Shown piece after piece: positions 53,034-60,541 of a DNA stretch of 64,000 nucleotides (the first letter of the stretch is position 1; every line of letters begins with the position of its first letter). This stretch comes from JALOAD01 sp023228995 [NCBI: Candidatus Muiribacterium halophilum] (GTDB taxonomy: Bacteria > Muiribacteriota > Muiribacteriia > Muiribacteriales). A program made the position numbers and the translations under genes. The stretch covers positions 1 through 64,000 of the forward strand of contig JALOAD010000008.1 in the NCBI GenBank assembly GCA_023228995.1, read 5' to 3'. The notes below the pieces were generated by a model. The model was not told the origin of the DNA. It worked only from the letters and a program-made list of their open reading frames with translations, and searched no databases.

Positions 53034-54884
53034 TTAGAATTTTTTTCTATAGTTCATAATAAGATTTGTATTGTCAAAACTTCCATCACCTTTTTTCCCT
53101 GAGTGATCAATCATTTCTACTCCAAATTCATAAAACGAATTATTCCCAGTCCTGCTTTCAAGACCAGCATAGAATTTCCCTTCTGTATAGTTTTTTAAAC
53201 CACTAGAATCACTAAAATCAGTTCCTAGTTTAATTACTTTCCCATCTTTTGAAAATATCTGTAATTCAAATCCAATTGAATTTATATCTTCAAGAGCATT
53301 ATCGTTATCAAAAGCATCTTGAGAATCATGAGATAATACCTCTGCATAACCATTGATTTCTCTATATGCATCTATAAATTTGTTGAAATCAACCCTTGTG
53401 GTTTGTGCTTTTCTAATAATATTTTTATACAAAGTTGTATTTTCATTTGAAGTATGAGATATAACTGTATTATAACCAAATAATTGTTTATTTAACGTAA
53501 GATTGATTACTGTATCCTCATCTGACTGTGCTTTTAATGCTAAATCCTGTTGATCTGAAATCAGATAATTAAACTGATAAAAAGTTTCTCCAATATTATA
53601 AAAAACTGACAATCCTTTATCTTCTGTAATATATGAAGAATTAGCATTTTCATCATTTTTATATCTTACAGCAGCAGATAATTTATCATTAAATCTTCTA
53701 TAATAATCTAAAGACATAATAGTTTTTTCAGAAGACGGTGTGTTATATGAACGGTAATTATTAATATTATCACCGGCAAGATAAAGATTTTCTGCAAAAA
53801 TATAATTTACATTAAGCTTTTTTATAATATCATCCCTATCAAATGCAAGTGAATATCCTATTGAATCATTATTTGCTGAAATATTATCAACAGTACTCTG
53901 GGCAATACCAGCTTCGTATTTAAAACTTCTATGTTCTCCATTAAAAAACACAATATTCTGATTTATATCAGAAGAAATTCCAGGAATTATTCCAAATATT
54001 TCACCTTTTCTTTTTAAAAATGAAACATTTCCATTTTTTAACGAATAAGAAAATATATCATCATTAATATCATCATTGCTATTCATTCTTCTGACAAATT
54101 GCATTTTTCCAAAATCAACCATAAAATAATCTGTAGAAAGTCCTGCTTTGTTCAAAAAGAAAAAGTCATCCTGAACAAGATCTGAATATTCAAGAGAAAA
54201 ATATTTATCATAGTATTTCATCCAAGCATTTATATCAGAGCCAGAATCTCTATACCAAGTATCAATATGCAGATTAAATTTATTTGCAGGGTTACTTGGA
54301 TTTACACTTTCAATATCAACCCAATTTTTCAATGTACTTTCCTGACCTTTTTCAGGATTAAAGTATTCCCATAATGCTTTATTATTTGAATCATAATATT
54401 CACCAGTAAAATCATAACTTATTTTTGTTACAAAATTTTCTATCTTAGCAGTTTGATATTCAGGCATATCCATCTTTTTTTTCTTAGATTGAACTTTTGT
54501 ATCGACAGGAAGATCTAATCTTTTTTCAAATTTTCTAATTCTTTCTTCGATTTTTGTAGATTCAGAGGAGAATAAAAAATTAATTTCATCTGAAAATTCA
54601 ATTACAAGATTTAATATGTTTTTAATATCATAATAAGTAAGTCTTTCCATATAAAGTCTATCATCTGTATTAGTAAGAAGCATAACAGATAAAACCGCCA
54701 TATCTTTTCTGGTTATTATAGAACCTTTTTTATATATTTCAGGTGCAATAATAAGTTTTCTTAACATAAGATCTTCTATAATTGGATAACTAAAATGATT
54801 TTCTGCTAGTATTGAATTTAATGCTGCAAAACTAGGAACAAAATATATAAGAACAAAAAAGATAAATAATGCCTTTTTTATCAC
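53034..54884 (-). CDS. Outer-membrane beta-barrel protein with N-terminal helical/SLH-like region
   Basis: A 616-residue exported protein. A signal peptide (ALFIFFVLIYFVPSFA, about 4-20) is followed by a helical region (about 25-160) with features of an S-layer-homology-like segment (KGSIITRKDMAVLSVML) and a coiled stretch (STKIEERIRKFEKRLD). From about 165 there are alternating beta strands, ending in LIMNYRKKF, whose terminal Phe is the classic outer-membrane barrel insertion signal. This layout resembles porin-like proteins of Fusobacteria-type and other diderms lacking Braun lipoprotein. The start is GTG with GGAGG upstream. Specific cargo unknown. Confidence 0.75.
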   Translation of the reverse strand: MIKKALFIFFVLIYFVPSFAALNSILAENHFSYPIIEDLMLRKLIIAPEIYKKGSIITRKDMAVLSVMLLTNTDDRLYMERLTYYDIKNILNLVIEFSDEINFLFSSESTKIEERIRKFEKRLDLPVDTKVQSKKKKMDMPEYQTAKIENFVTKISYDFTGEYYDSNNKALWEYFNPEKGQESTLKNWVDIESVNPSNPANKFNLHIDTWYRDSGSDINAWMKYYDKYFSLEYSDLVQDDFFFLNKAGLSTDYFMVDFGKMQFVRRMNSNDDINDDIFSYSLKNGNVSFLKRKGEIFGIIPGISSDINQNIVFFNGEHRSFKYEAGIAQSTVDNISANNDSIGYSLAFDRDDIIKKLNVNYIFAENLYLAGDNINNYRSYNTPSSEKTIMSLDYYRRFNDKLSAAVRYKNDENANSSYITEDKGLSVFYNIGETFYQFNYLISDQQDLALKAQSDEDTVINLTLNKQLFGYNTVISHTSNENTTLYKNIIRKAQTTRVDFNKFIDAYREINGYAEVLSHDSQDAFDNDNALEDINSIGFELQIFSKDGKVIKLGTDFSDSSGLKNYTEGKFYAGLESRTGNNSFYEFGVEMIDHSGKKGDGSFDNTNLIMNYRKKF

Positions 54885-54904
54885 ATTTCCTCCGCGGAAT
54901 ATAT

Positions 54905-54937
54905 AGTATTAATATTTTCGGAAAAATTCCTAATACT
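54905..54937. promoter_or_regulatory. Inverted repeat upstream of the outer-membrane protein gene
   Basis: AGTATTA and TAATACT (7 bases each, perfect) flank a core containing GGAAAAATTCC. It ends 21 bases upstream of the start codon, where an operator or a 5' mRNA hairpin would lie. Confidence 0.4.
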
Positions 54938-55043
54938 CTTAAATTTAATTTAAATAAATTCTAAAATCTTTAACTGTTTTCTTCTAATTTAATCTAAGAA
55001 AATTAATTTTTTTTCATTTTCTAGTTTTAGATTTTATACAAAT

Positions 55044-55274
55044 ATTAAAAAAAATATGTCTGTTGGGAATTAAGAGAACTCGATATAAGTTTTTCAATTA
55101 AAATAAAGTATGAAGGATTTTCTATAAACAAAAGCAAAAAAAAAATCTACTCGGTAACTTGAGTGAACGTTGCGAAGCATATAATATACGGAGGTATTAT
55201 AAGTGAACATTTGATAATGTGGAATGTAAAAATGTTCAGTGAACATTAATTTTGACAGACATATTTGTTTTAAT
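55044..55274. mobile_element. MITE-like element with 20-base terminal inverted repeats
   Basis: The left end ATTAAAAAAAATATGTCTGT (55044-55063) and the complement of the right end, ATTAAAACAAATATGTCTGT (55255-55274), agree at 19 of 20 positions. The interior has no open frame of note. It contains a perfect 17-base palindrome AATGTTCAGTGAACATT (55231-55247), almost identical to one at 554-570. A related end occurs alone at 41370. The size and ends fit a non-autonomous transposon; I found no clear target duplication. Confidence 0.55.
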
Positions 55275-55369
55275 CGTATTTATAGGATTTTCAATTTCAT
55301 GTGGTCTGATTTACAAATGTTAATATTTCTTTGATAAAGTTATGTATAAAGAAAATGTTTTTATATTTT

Positions 55370-57136
55370 TTAAACTAAGATTATGCCAACTTCATATTTA
55401 GAATAAAAAGAATTTAAAGCAAAAGTAAATATAGATAATCCATTACAATATTTTTCCTCAGATTCAACAGAAAATTTAATAGTATTTTTACCTTTTTTAA
55501 AATATTTTGAAGAAATTTTTATTTCATACAACTTCCCAGTAGTATGAATACTCTCAAGTTTTATTTTAATAATAAAATTTTCATTTAGAAATATATCAAG
55601 AACAGAACAAAACTCATCACCTTCAGGAAAACCTTCTACATGAGAAGATAATCTGCATAAAAGAGTATAATCACTAATTTTTTTTTCATCAATAAAAAAT
55701 TTATAACTAATACTCCCCTTTCCAAGAGCTTTAATCATAGCAAGACCACTCATACATCTTTTTGAACCTTTCCAATGAATAACATGTTTTTCAAAAGTAG
55801 ATTCAAAATCATCGCAATTTATTTTTATAGCATTTTTATTATTTTTATACTTTTCAAATAACGAAATAAAAATTTCACCAGAAATAGAAACTTTTTTATT
55901 AGCATTAGAATCAAGTATTTTTTTTAAATCAAATTTAGTAATTCCGTGTGGAATATAAACAATATTATCAGAGAAATAATCATCTAAATCTTCACTTAAA
56001 ATCACACCATATTTTTCTAATTCTTGATTAGAATAAGTACCAGGATGAGGTTGAAAAACCTGAAAGTCAAAACCACCATTAGGGTTTATCTCTTTGATTT
56101 GATTTATTGTACTCAAAAGTCTCTCTGAGGTTTCAAGTGGAAGAGCTGCAATAAATAACAAAGAAAGCATAATATTATTTTGTTTACAAAATTCAGATAT
56201 ATTTTTTATTTTTTCAATATCACTATGTTTTTTTATTATTTTTTGAGTATCTTCAAAAATACTTTCAACACCAATTGTAATTTTTTTTAAACCACATTTT
56301 TTTAACATCAAAACAAGTCTTTCATCAAAATGTAATTGAGATACATTAATTCTAAATATAATGTTAAGAGGTTTTATTAAATCACAAAATTTTTCAACAT
56401 AATCTTTAGAACTTAAAAAACTATCATCATCAAATACAAAACTCTTAATATTATGATTTTTTATTATATCTTTTATATGACATATTACTTTTTCAATCTC
56501 AACAAATCTAACTTTTCCCGGGAACATTTTATAAGCCATACAAAATTGGCATCTTCCAGTACAACCTCTTGAAAACATTAAAAGAATTGAATTTTTTTTT
56601 AAAGCTTGATCATAAAAAATCCCATGATTTTTAAATAAATCTCTGGAAGGGAAAAAAAGTTCTTCTGATTTAAGAAGTGAAATATTACTATTTTCAATTA
56701 TATTATTACATTTATCTTTGTATATTATTCCATTAATTTTTGAATATTTGTTTTTTTGAGCAATACTCAAAAAAGCTTTTTCACCTTCAGAAAGAACTAC
56801 AATATCAAGAAACTTATTATTCAATAATTTTTTACCAATACCAGTAGCTGCTGACCCGCCAAAAACTGTAACAATATCTGGGTTTTTGTTTTTAACTCTT
56901 TCAAAAATCTTCAAACTATTATTTACCTGATATGATAAAGCAGTAATTCCAAGAATTTCAATATCAAAATACATAGAATGGAGTATTGAAAATATTTCTT
57001 CAATACTATCCTCATCAATAATTTTAACTTTAAAATTATTAAGTTTAAGATAATGAGCCAGACTTGCCAAACCCATCTGCACTTTTCCAGGAAATGGAGC
57101 TTTATCAGATACAGGTGGATTTATAAGAACTATCAT
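55370..57136 (-). CDS. B12-binding radical SAM protein with C-terminal beta-sandwich
   Basis: The 588-residue protein has a B12-binding-like N-terminal Rossmann domain (about 1-130; IVLINPPVSDKAPF, FGGSAATGIGKKLL). A radical SAM core follows (about 180-410; CTGRCQFC, FDDDSFLSSKDYVEKF, DFQVFQPHPGTYS). The C-terminal domain (about 420-588) carries SISYKFFIDEKK and KYFKKGKNTIKFSVE, like rhamnogalacturonan-lyase-type or other carbohydrate-binding sandwiches. It is a paralogue of residues 108-711 of the protein at 16070-18205. It is coupled by a 4-base overlap to the upstream TPR gene. Substrate unknown. Confidence 0.85.
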   Translation of the reverse strand: MIVLINPPVSDKAPFPGKVQMGLASLAHYLKLNNFKVKIIDEDSIEEIFSILHSMYFDIEILGITALSYQVNNSLKIFERVKNKNPDIVTVFGGSAATGIGKKLLNNKFLDIVVLSEGEKAFLSIAQKNKYSKINGIIYKDKCNNIIENSNISLLKSEELFFPSRDLFKNHGIFYDQALKKNSILLMFSRGCTGRCQFCMAYKMFPGKVRFVEIEKVICHIKDIIKNHNIKSFVFDDDSFLSSKDYVEKFCDLIKPLNIIFRINVSQLHFDERLVLMLKKCGLKKITIGVESIFEDTQKIIKKHSDIEKIKNISEFCKQNNIMLSLLFIAALPLETSERLLSTINQIKEINPNGGFDFQVFQPHPGTYSNQELEKYGVILSEDLDDYFSDNIVYIPHGITKFDLKKILDSNANKKVSISGEIFISLFEKYKNNKNAIKINCDDFESTFEKHVIHWKGSKRCMSGLAMIKALGKGSISYKFFIDEKKISDYTLLCRLSSHVEGFPEGDEFCSVLDIFLNENFIIKIKLESIHTTGKLYEIKISSKYFKKGKNTIKFSVESEEKYCNGLSIFTFALNSFYSKYEVGIILV

Positions 57137-57933
57137 TTTGAGCGAAGATTTTCCTGTAATGTTTTAAGAAGATTATTTGCAACTTTATTATCTGGATAAA
57201 CACTTAATACTTCTAATATTTCCATAAAAACTTCATTATAATCAGAAGTAACTTCTACAAAATCATTTATATATATTCTATTACCAAGTGAATTAACAAC
57301 TTTTTCCCATGCATGAATTGCTTTATAATATTCACCTTTTTTTACATAAACTCTACCAAGCCAAAAATGAGCTGTTAAAAAATTCGGAAATTTATTTACA
57401 GCTTGTTCAAGATCCAAAAGTGCTTTTGAATAATTTTTATTATAAAAATGCTTAACTGCTCTATCAGTAAAAATTTCTGCTTTTACAACATTTTGATGAA
57501 CAATTCTAGATGAGTTTTGAACTTCACCATTTTTCCCGAGTGTATGAAATTTACTTGTCATTACAACACTTCTATTAGTTTCTATTTTATTTTTTAAAAG
57601 TTTAAGTAAAATAGTATATTCTTCAAGATTAACCAGATTTAAAAACTTTAATTCGTCAGCAAATTCACCAGCAAGTTGACCGAGTTTTCTTGTTTCTTCA
57701 GTTGAAAAATTCTGTGGTTTTGAAGAAAATAATTTTAAAAGCTCAAATATTTCTCTTGCTACAAGAACTCTTGAATTCATTGCATAGATATTATATTCTG
57801 ATTTTTGAGAAATAAATCCACTTTTTTCAAATCCTTTGAAATATTCATGAACCCACCCAGGAACACCTGATTCAAAAGCATTTACTGAAAATAATATTAT
57901 AAAAGAAATAATAATAAAAAATAATCTTCTCAT
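57133..57933 (-). CDS. Exported TPR protein
   Basis: A 266-residue protein with a signal peptide (LFFIIISFIILFSVNA, about 4-19). A helical middle and C-terminal tetratricopeptide repeats (about 150-225; AVKHFYNKNYSKALLDLEQAVNKFPN, FWLGRVYVKKGEYYKAIHAWEKVV) follow. Its N-terminal half (AREIFELLKLF, EFADELKFLN) resembles the helical part of the outer-membrane protein at 53034. No clear ribosome site precedes the ATG, so it may be leaderless. It is translationally coupled to the B12-rSAM gene, suggesting a shared envelope-related task. Confidence 0.75.
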   Translation of the reverse strand: MRRLFFIIISFIILFSVNAFESGVPGWVHEYFKGFEKSGFISQKSEYNIYAMNSRVLVAREIFELLKLFSSKPQNFSTEETRKLGQLAGEFADELKFLNLVNLEEYTILLKLLKNKIETNRSVVMTSKFHTLGKNGEVQNSSRIVHQNVVKAEIFTDRAVKHFYNKNYSKALLDLEQAVNKFPNFLTAHFWLGRVYVKKGEYYKAIHAWEKVVNSLGNRIYINDFVEVTSDYNEVFMEILEVLSVYPDNKVANNLLKTLQENLRSK

Positions 57934-58057
57934 AAGAAAATTATCGGAGTTTAATCAATAAAAGTTTATAAAAATTAAATTCATTGCGAGTTTTGAAAAA
58001 AATTTTAATCTTCTGAATTAAATTTAAAATAAAAGTTACCGGTTTATAAAAATAAAC

Positions 58058-58087
58058 TTGACTATTATTATTATTATTAATGTTAAT
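58058..58087 (+). promoter_or_regulatory. Predicted plus-strand promoter of the short secreted ORF
   Basis: TTGACT, 18 bases including an (ATT)n run, then GTTAAT. It lies 26 bases before the ATG at 58113. Confidence 0.4.
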
Positions 58088-58112
58088 CATATTTTATAAA
58101 AAAGGAGGTTTC

Positions 58113-58289
58113 ATGGAAAAAATAATGAGATATTTTTCCCGAAAAATAGTTACATTTTTAATTTTATCACTTTTTTGTACTTTTAATCATCAAATTATCT
58201 TAGCAGCAAGTGAAAACAAAATTGATATTGGCAACAAAAAATCTTTAGTTTTAGAACTTAGTGTTAGTTCTCTTTTTATTTTATCATAA
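58113..58289 (+). CDS. Short signal-peptide protein, probably a truncated gene
   Basis: A 58-residue product with perfect AAGGAGG 5 bases before the ATG and a promoter-like sequence upstream. A basic N-terminus (MRYFSRK) and hydrophobic core (VTFLILSLFCTF), then IILAAS, form a good signal peptide. Only about 20 residues follow (NKIDIGNKKSLVLELSV), too few for a folded domain, so it looks like the head of a larger exported protein whose body was lost. It is on the opposite strand to its neighbours. Confidence 0.5.
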   Translation: MEKIMRYFSRKIVTFLILSLFCTFNHQIILAASENKIDIGNKKSLVLELSVSSLFILS

Positions 58290-58409
58290 ATCACTTAAAA
58301 TTCTAAGATTAAATTAGACAAAGCAATTAATACAAATGTCAACTTAAACTTCCTCAAAAAAGTGCAGTTAAGATTCCTCAGTTTCTTTTACATTATATTT
58401 TAATATTTA

Positions 58410-58583
58410 TTGTATATAGATAATTTCATCAAAGAATTATTTGAAAAGTATAGAATAAATGGTTTAAAGGAAATTTATGAACATTATAAAGATTCTCCAA
58501 GTTCTATTGAAAAGATATTTGGGAAAAAATCTAAAGCTTATATTCCAACTGAATTCCTAAAAATATTGAATACTAAAAAGTGA
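58410..58583 (+). pseudogene. Gene remnant (C-terminal fragment)
   Basis: An open plus-strand frame of 57 codons without an ATG or ribosome site (possible TTG) reads FIKELFEKYRINGLKEIYEH, then KDSPSSIEKIFGKKSKAYIP and TEFLKILNTKK. The amphipathic, charged composition looks like genuine coding sequence, and the frame begins just after a stop. I think it is the tail of a broken gene; the family is not recognised. It lies 120 bases after the truncated signal-peptide gene but need not have the same origin. Confidence 0.35.
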
Positions 58584-58596
58584 TTAAAATCAATTT

Positions 58597-59031
58597 TTAG
58601 AACAATTCTACGAAATTTTTTACATGAAATTTTAATTCAAATATTTCCTTATCTTTTTGAATTTTATCTTCACTTCTTTGAAATAATGGTAAATTATGAT
58701 ATTTTTTTGTAAGATTTTCTTTAATATATTGTAAAGTAATTCTTCTATATATCCTACCTTTCCTTTTATCTGAAAATACATTTGGATTAAGATAATCCTC
58801 AATTCCATGATCTGGTAATATTGAATAATCCCAGTTTGAATTAAAATCGCCTTTAAAATTCATTTTTATTATATCTTCAGGAAATCTTATGATTTCACAA
58901 TCTTCATCTTCCAAAAGCCATTCACCAGACTCAGGAACAAAAAGGATTGTATTTCTTTCATTTGAAAAAGCTTCAAGAAAATAAGGTTCTGCAATATATT
59001 TAAAATCATCTTCATATATAAATATCTTCAT
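58597..59031 (-). CDS. Hypothetical cytoplasmic protein
   Basis: A 144-residue protein with no signal or membrane segment. It starts MKIFIYEDDFKYIAEPYFLEAF and has FVPESGEWLLEDEDCEIIRFPEDIIKMNF and an RKGRIYRRITLQYIKENL segment. The family is not recognised. The ATG overlaps the stop of the TPR/zinc-ribbon gene by 4 bases (ATGA), so the two are a coupled pair. A longer in-frame start lies inside that gene and is less likely. Confidence 0.6.
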   Translation of the reverse strand: MKIFIYEDDFKYIAEPYFLEAFSNERNTILFVPESGEWLLEDEDCEIIRFPEDIIKMNFKGDFNSNWDYSILPDHGIEDYLNPNVFSDKRKGRIYRRITLQYIKENLTKKYHNLPLFQRSEDKIQKDKEIFELKFHVKNFVELF

Positions 59032-59747
59032 CTTTGCATTCCACAATTTGGACAATAATTATAATCAGCTTTAATAAATTCATTACAGTTTGAACACTTA
59101 ACTTCAAAATAATTTTTTGTAAAATCCATATTTACAACTATTCTTATAAATTCAGTTCTTGGATATATAGATAAAGCTTTTTTCCATATAGAAAGACCTT
59201 CTTCTTTCATTCCATCTCTAAAAAAGAAAATTCCCCTAAGATATAATATCTCAGCTAAATTTTTTTTAGCTTTTTCATAAGCTGGATTTAATTCAAGAGC
59301 TTTTTCAAGATTAAATCTAGCTTGTTCAAATTTGCCAATTCTCATATTTATCTCAGCATTTAAATTTCTATAATCAGGATATTCTGGTTTTAATCTTATA
59401 GCTTCATTTGTAAATTCTAAAGCTCTAATATTGTCAGAGTTTAAAAAAGCTCTTCTTGCTTCAAATATATATGCTTCATGATCTTCTTTTTTTTTCTTGC
59501 TAATATCAATACCATATTTTTCAATATATAAAGGATCAAGAACACTTGCTTTTGTATAAGCTTTTACAGCTTGTTCATTAAGACCTGCTACTGAATAAGT
59601 ATTACCAAGATTAACATAAGCTTCAATATATTTTCTATTTAATGCAATTGCTCTTTTAAAACATTTTATTGCATTTGAATATTCTTTTTTTTGAAAAAAA
59701 TCAAGACCTTTATTATTCCAAACATCAGGGAAAAGTTTATTACTCAT
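59028..59747 (-). CDS. TPR protein with C-terminal zinc ribbon
   Basis: A 239-residue cytoplasmic protein. About five tetratricopeptide repeats (8-200; GLDFFQKKEYSNAIKCFKRA, AYVNLGNTYSVAGLNEQAVK, LEKALELNPAYEKAKKNLAE) are followed by a zinc ribbon at the end with CSNC and CPNC (about 218-236). It is likely a scaffold. AGGAGG precedes the ATG. An inverted repeat 30 bases upstream (59777-59795) matches sites before the PilZ and MFS genes. Confidence 0.85.
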   Translation of the reverse strand: MSNKLFPDVWNNKGLDFFQKKEYSNAIKCFKRAIALNRKYIEAYVNLGNTYSVAGLNEQAVKAYTKASVLDPLYIEKYGIDISKKKKEDHEAYIFEARRAFLNSDNIRALEFTNEAIRLKPEYPDYRNLNAEINMRIGKFEQARFNLEKALELNPAYEKAKKNLAEILYLRGIFFFRDGMKEEGLSIWKKALSIYPRTEFIRIVVNMDFTKNYFEVKCSNCNEFIKADYNYCPNCGMQR

Positions 59748-60074
59748 AAAACCTCCTGAAACAATTTCAAATCATTTAATTGAGGCCTCTGATTAAATAA
59801 CATGACATATAGAAGCAAATTATATCAATAAATATAATGAACCTCCAATCTAACATATCGGTCACTAAAAAGTTTATCAATATTACAATCTTTTACATTA
59901 TAATTTGCTTTCTTACAGACTTTGCCAAAAATTAAAAATATTGCGTTATTCTCATTAGCTTACAGAGAGTAAGCCTGTTTCAAATGCCTTATCTTTTTAA
60001 TTTTTTTCTAAAGCTCTAAATTATGTATTTATTCAGAGGACTCAATATGGTTATCGGTATTTTTTGAAGTTTTT
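59748..60074. other. Intergenic region
   Basis: No gene is seen. It contains the operator-like repeat at 59777 and a GATATAAT -10 candidate for the TPR gene near 59822-59830. A small hairpin GCTTAC-AGAGA-GTAAGC (59958-59974), followed by a T-rich plus-strand run, could end a transcript. Confidence 0.5.
59777..59795. promoter_or_regulatory. Operator-like inverted repeat upstream of the TPR gene (copy 3)
   Basis: TAATTGAGGCCTCTGATTA has GAGGCCTC at its centre and TAAT/ATTA ends. It matches TAATTGAAACCTCTGATTG at 14529 in 16 of 19 positions and TAATTGAGGTTTCAATTA at 41173. Confidence 0.45.
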
Positions 60075-60524
60075 TTAAAGAATTTTTAAAGTTGTATAAG
60101 AAATATTACTTTCATTTTTCAAGATTTTAAATTTTATATTTTCAAAATTTAATATATCAATTAAAATACCATTACCTGATATAAGTTTCCCATCAAAATT
60201 TCCATTGTATATATTTAATACTCCGCATGATGGACTTTTTTCTTTAAGAATAAGCTTATTTGCTTTAAATAATTTAATAGCTTTAATAGTTTCATAAGCA
60301 CCATTTACAAAATTTTGAGTTTTATCCTCATTATTTTTATTGATAATTTTTCCATTCTTTTTTTCACAAGGAATTCTTGGAGTACAAAGTCCACCCATTT
60401 GTTCAGGACAAAAATAAAAAATATCTTTTTTGTTTTTAATTAATTTCATTATATTTTCATCATATATTGATTTTCCATCATATCTACAACAAAATCCAAG
60501 AAGACAAGCACTAATACCAGTCAT
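60075..60524 (-). CDS. DUF523 family protein
   Basis: A protein of about 149 residues matching DUF523. It has the N-terminal GISACLLGFCCRYDG, CPEQMGGLCTPRIPCE and LKEKSPSCGV motifs with their conserved Cys residues, suggesting metal or cluster binding. Function is unproven; some relatives are linked to tRNA 2-thiouridine desulfidase-like activity. I start at MTGISACLL, as in homologues, with GGAG 8 bases upstream. It follows the RND gene by 17 bases. Confidence 0.88.
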   Translation of the reverse strand: MTGISACLLGFCCRYDGKSIYDENIMKLIKNKKDIFYFCPEQMGGLCTPRIPCEKKNGKIINKNNEDKTQNFVNGAYETIKAIKLFKANKLILKEKSPSCGVLNIYNGNFDGKLISGNGILIDILNFENIKFKILKNESNISYTTLKIL

Positions 60525-60541
60525 AATAAACTCCAAATTTT

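Larger units (their letters stand above)
54885..55369. other. Intergenic region with a MITE-like element
   Basis: No gene. It holds the upstream inverted repeat of the outer-membrane protein gene and a 231-base element with terminal inverted repeats (55044-55274). The remaining 95 bases to the B12-rSAM stop are AT-rich, with nothing recognised. Confidence 0.6.
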
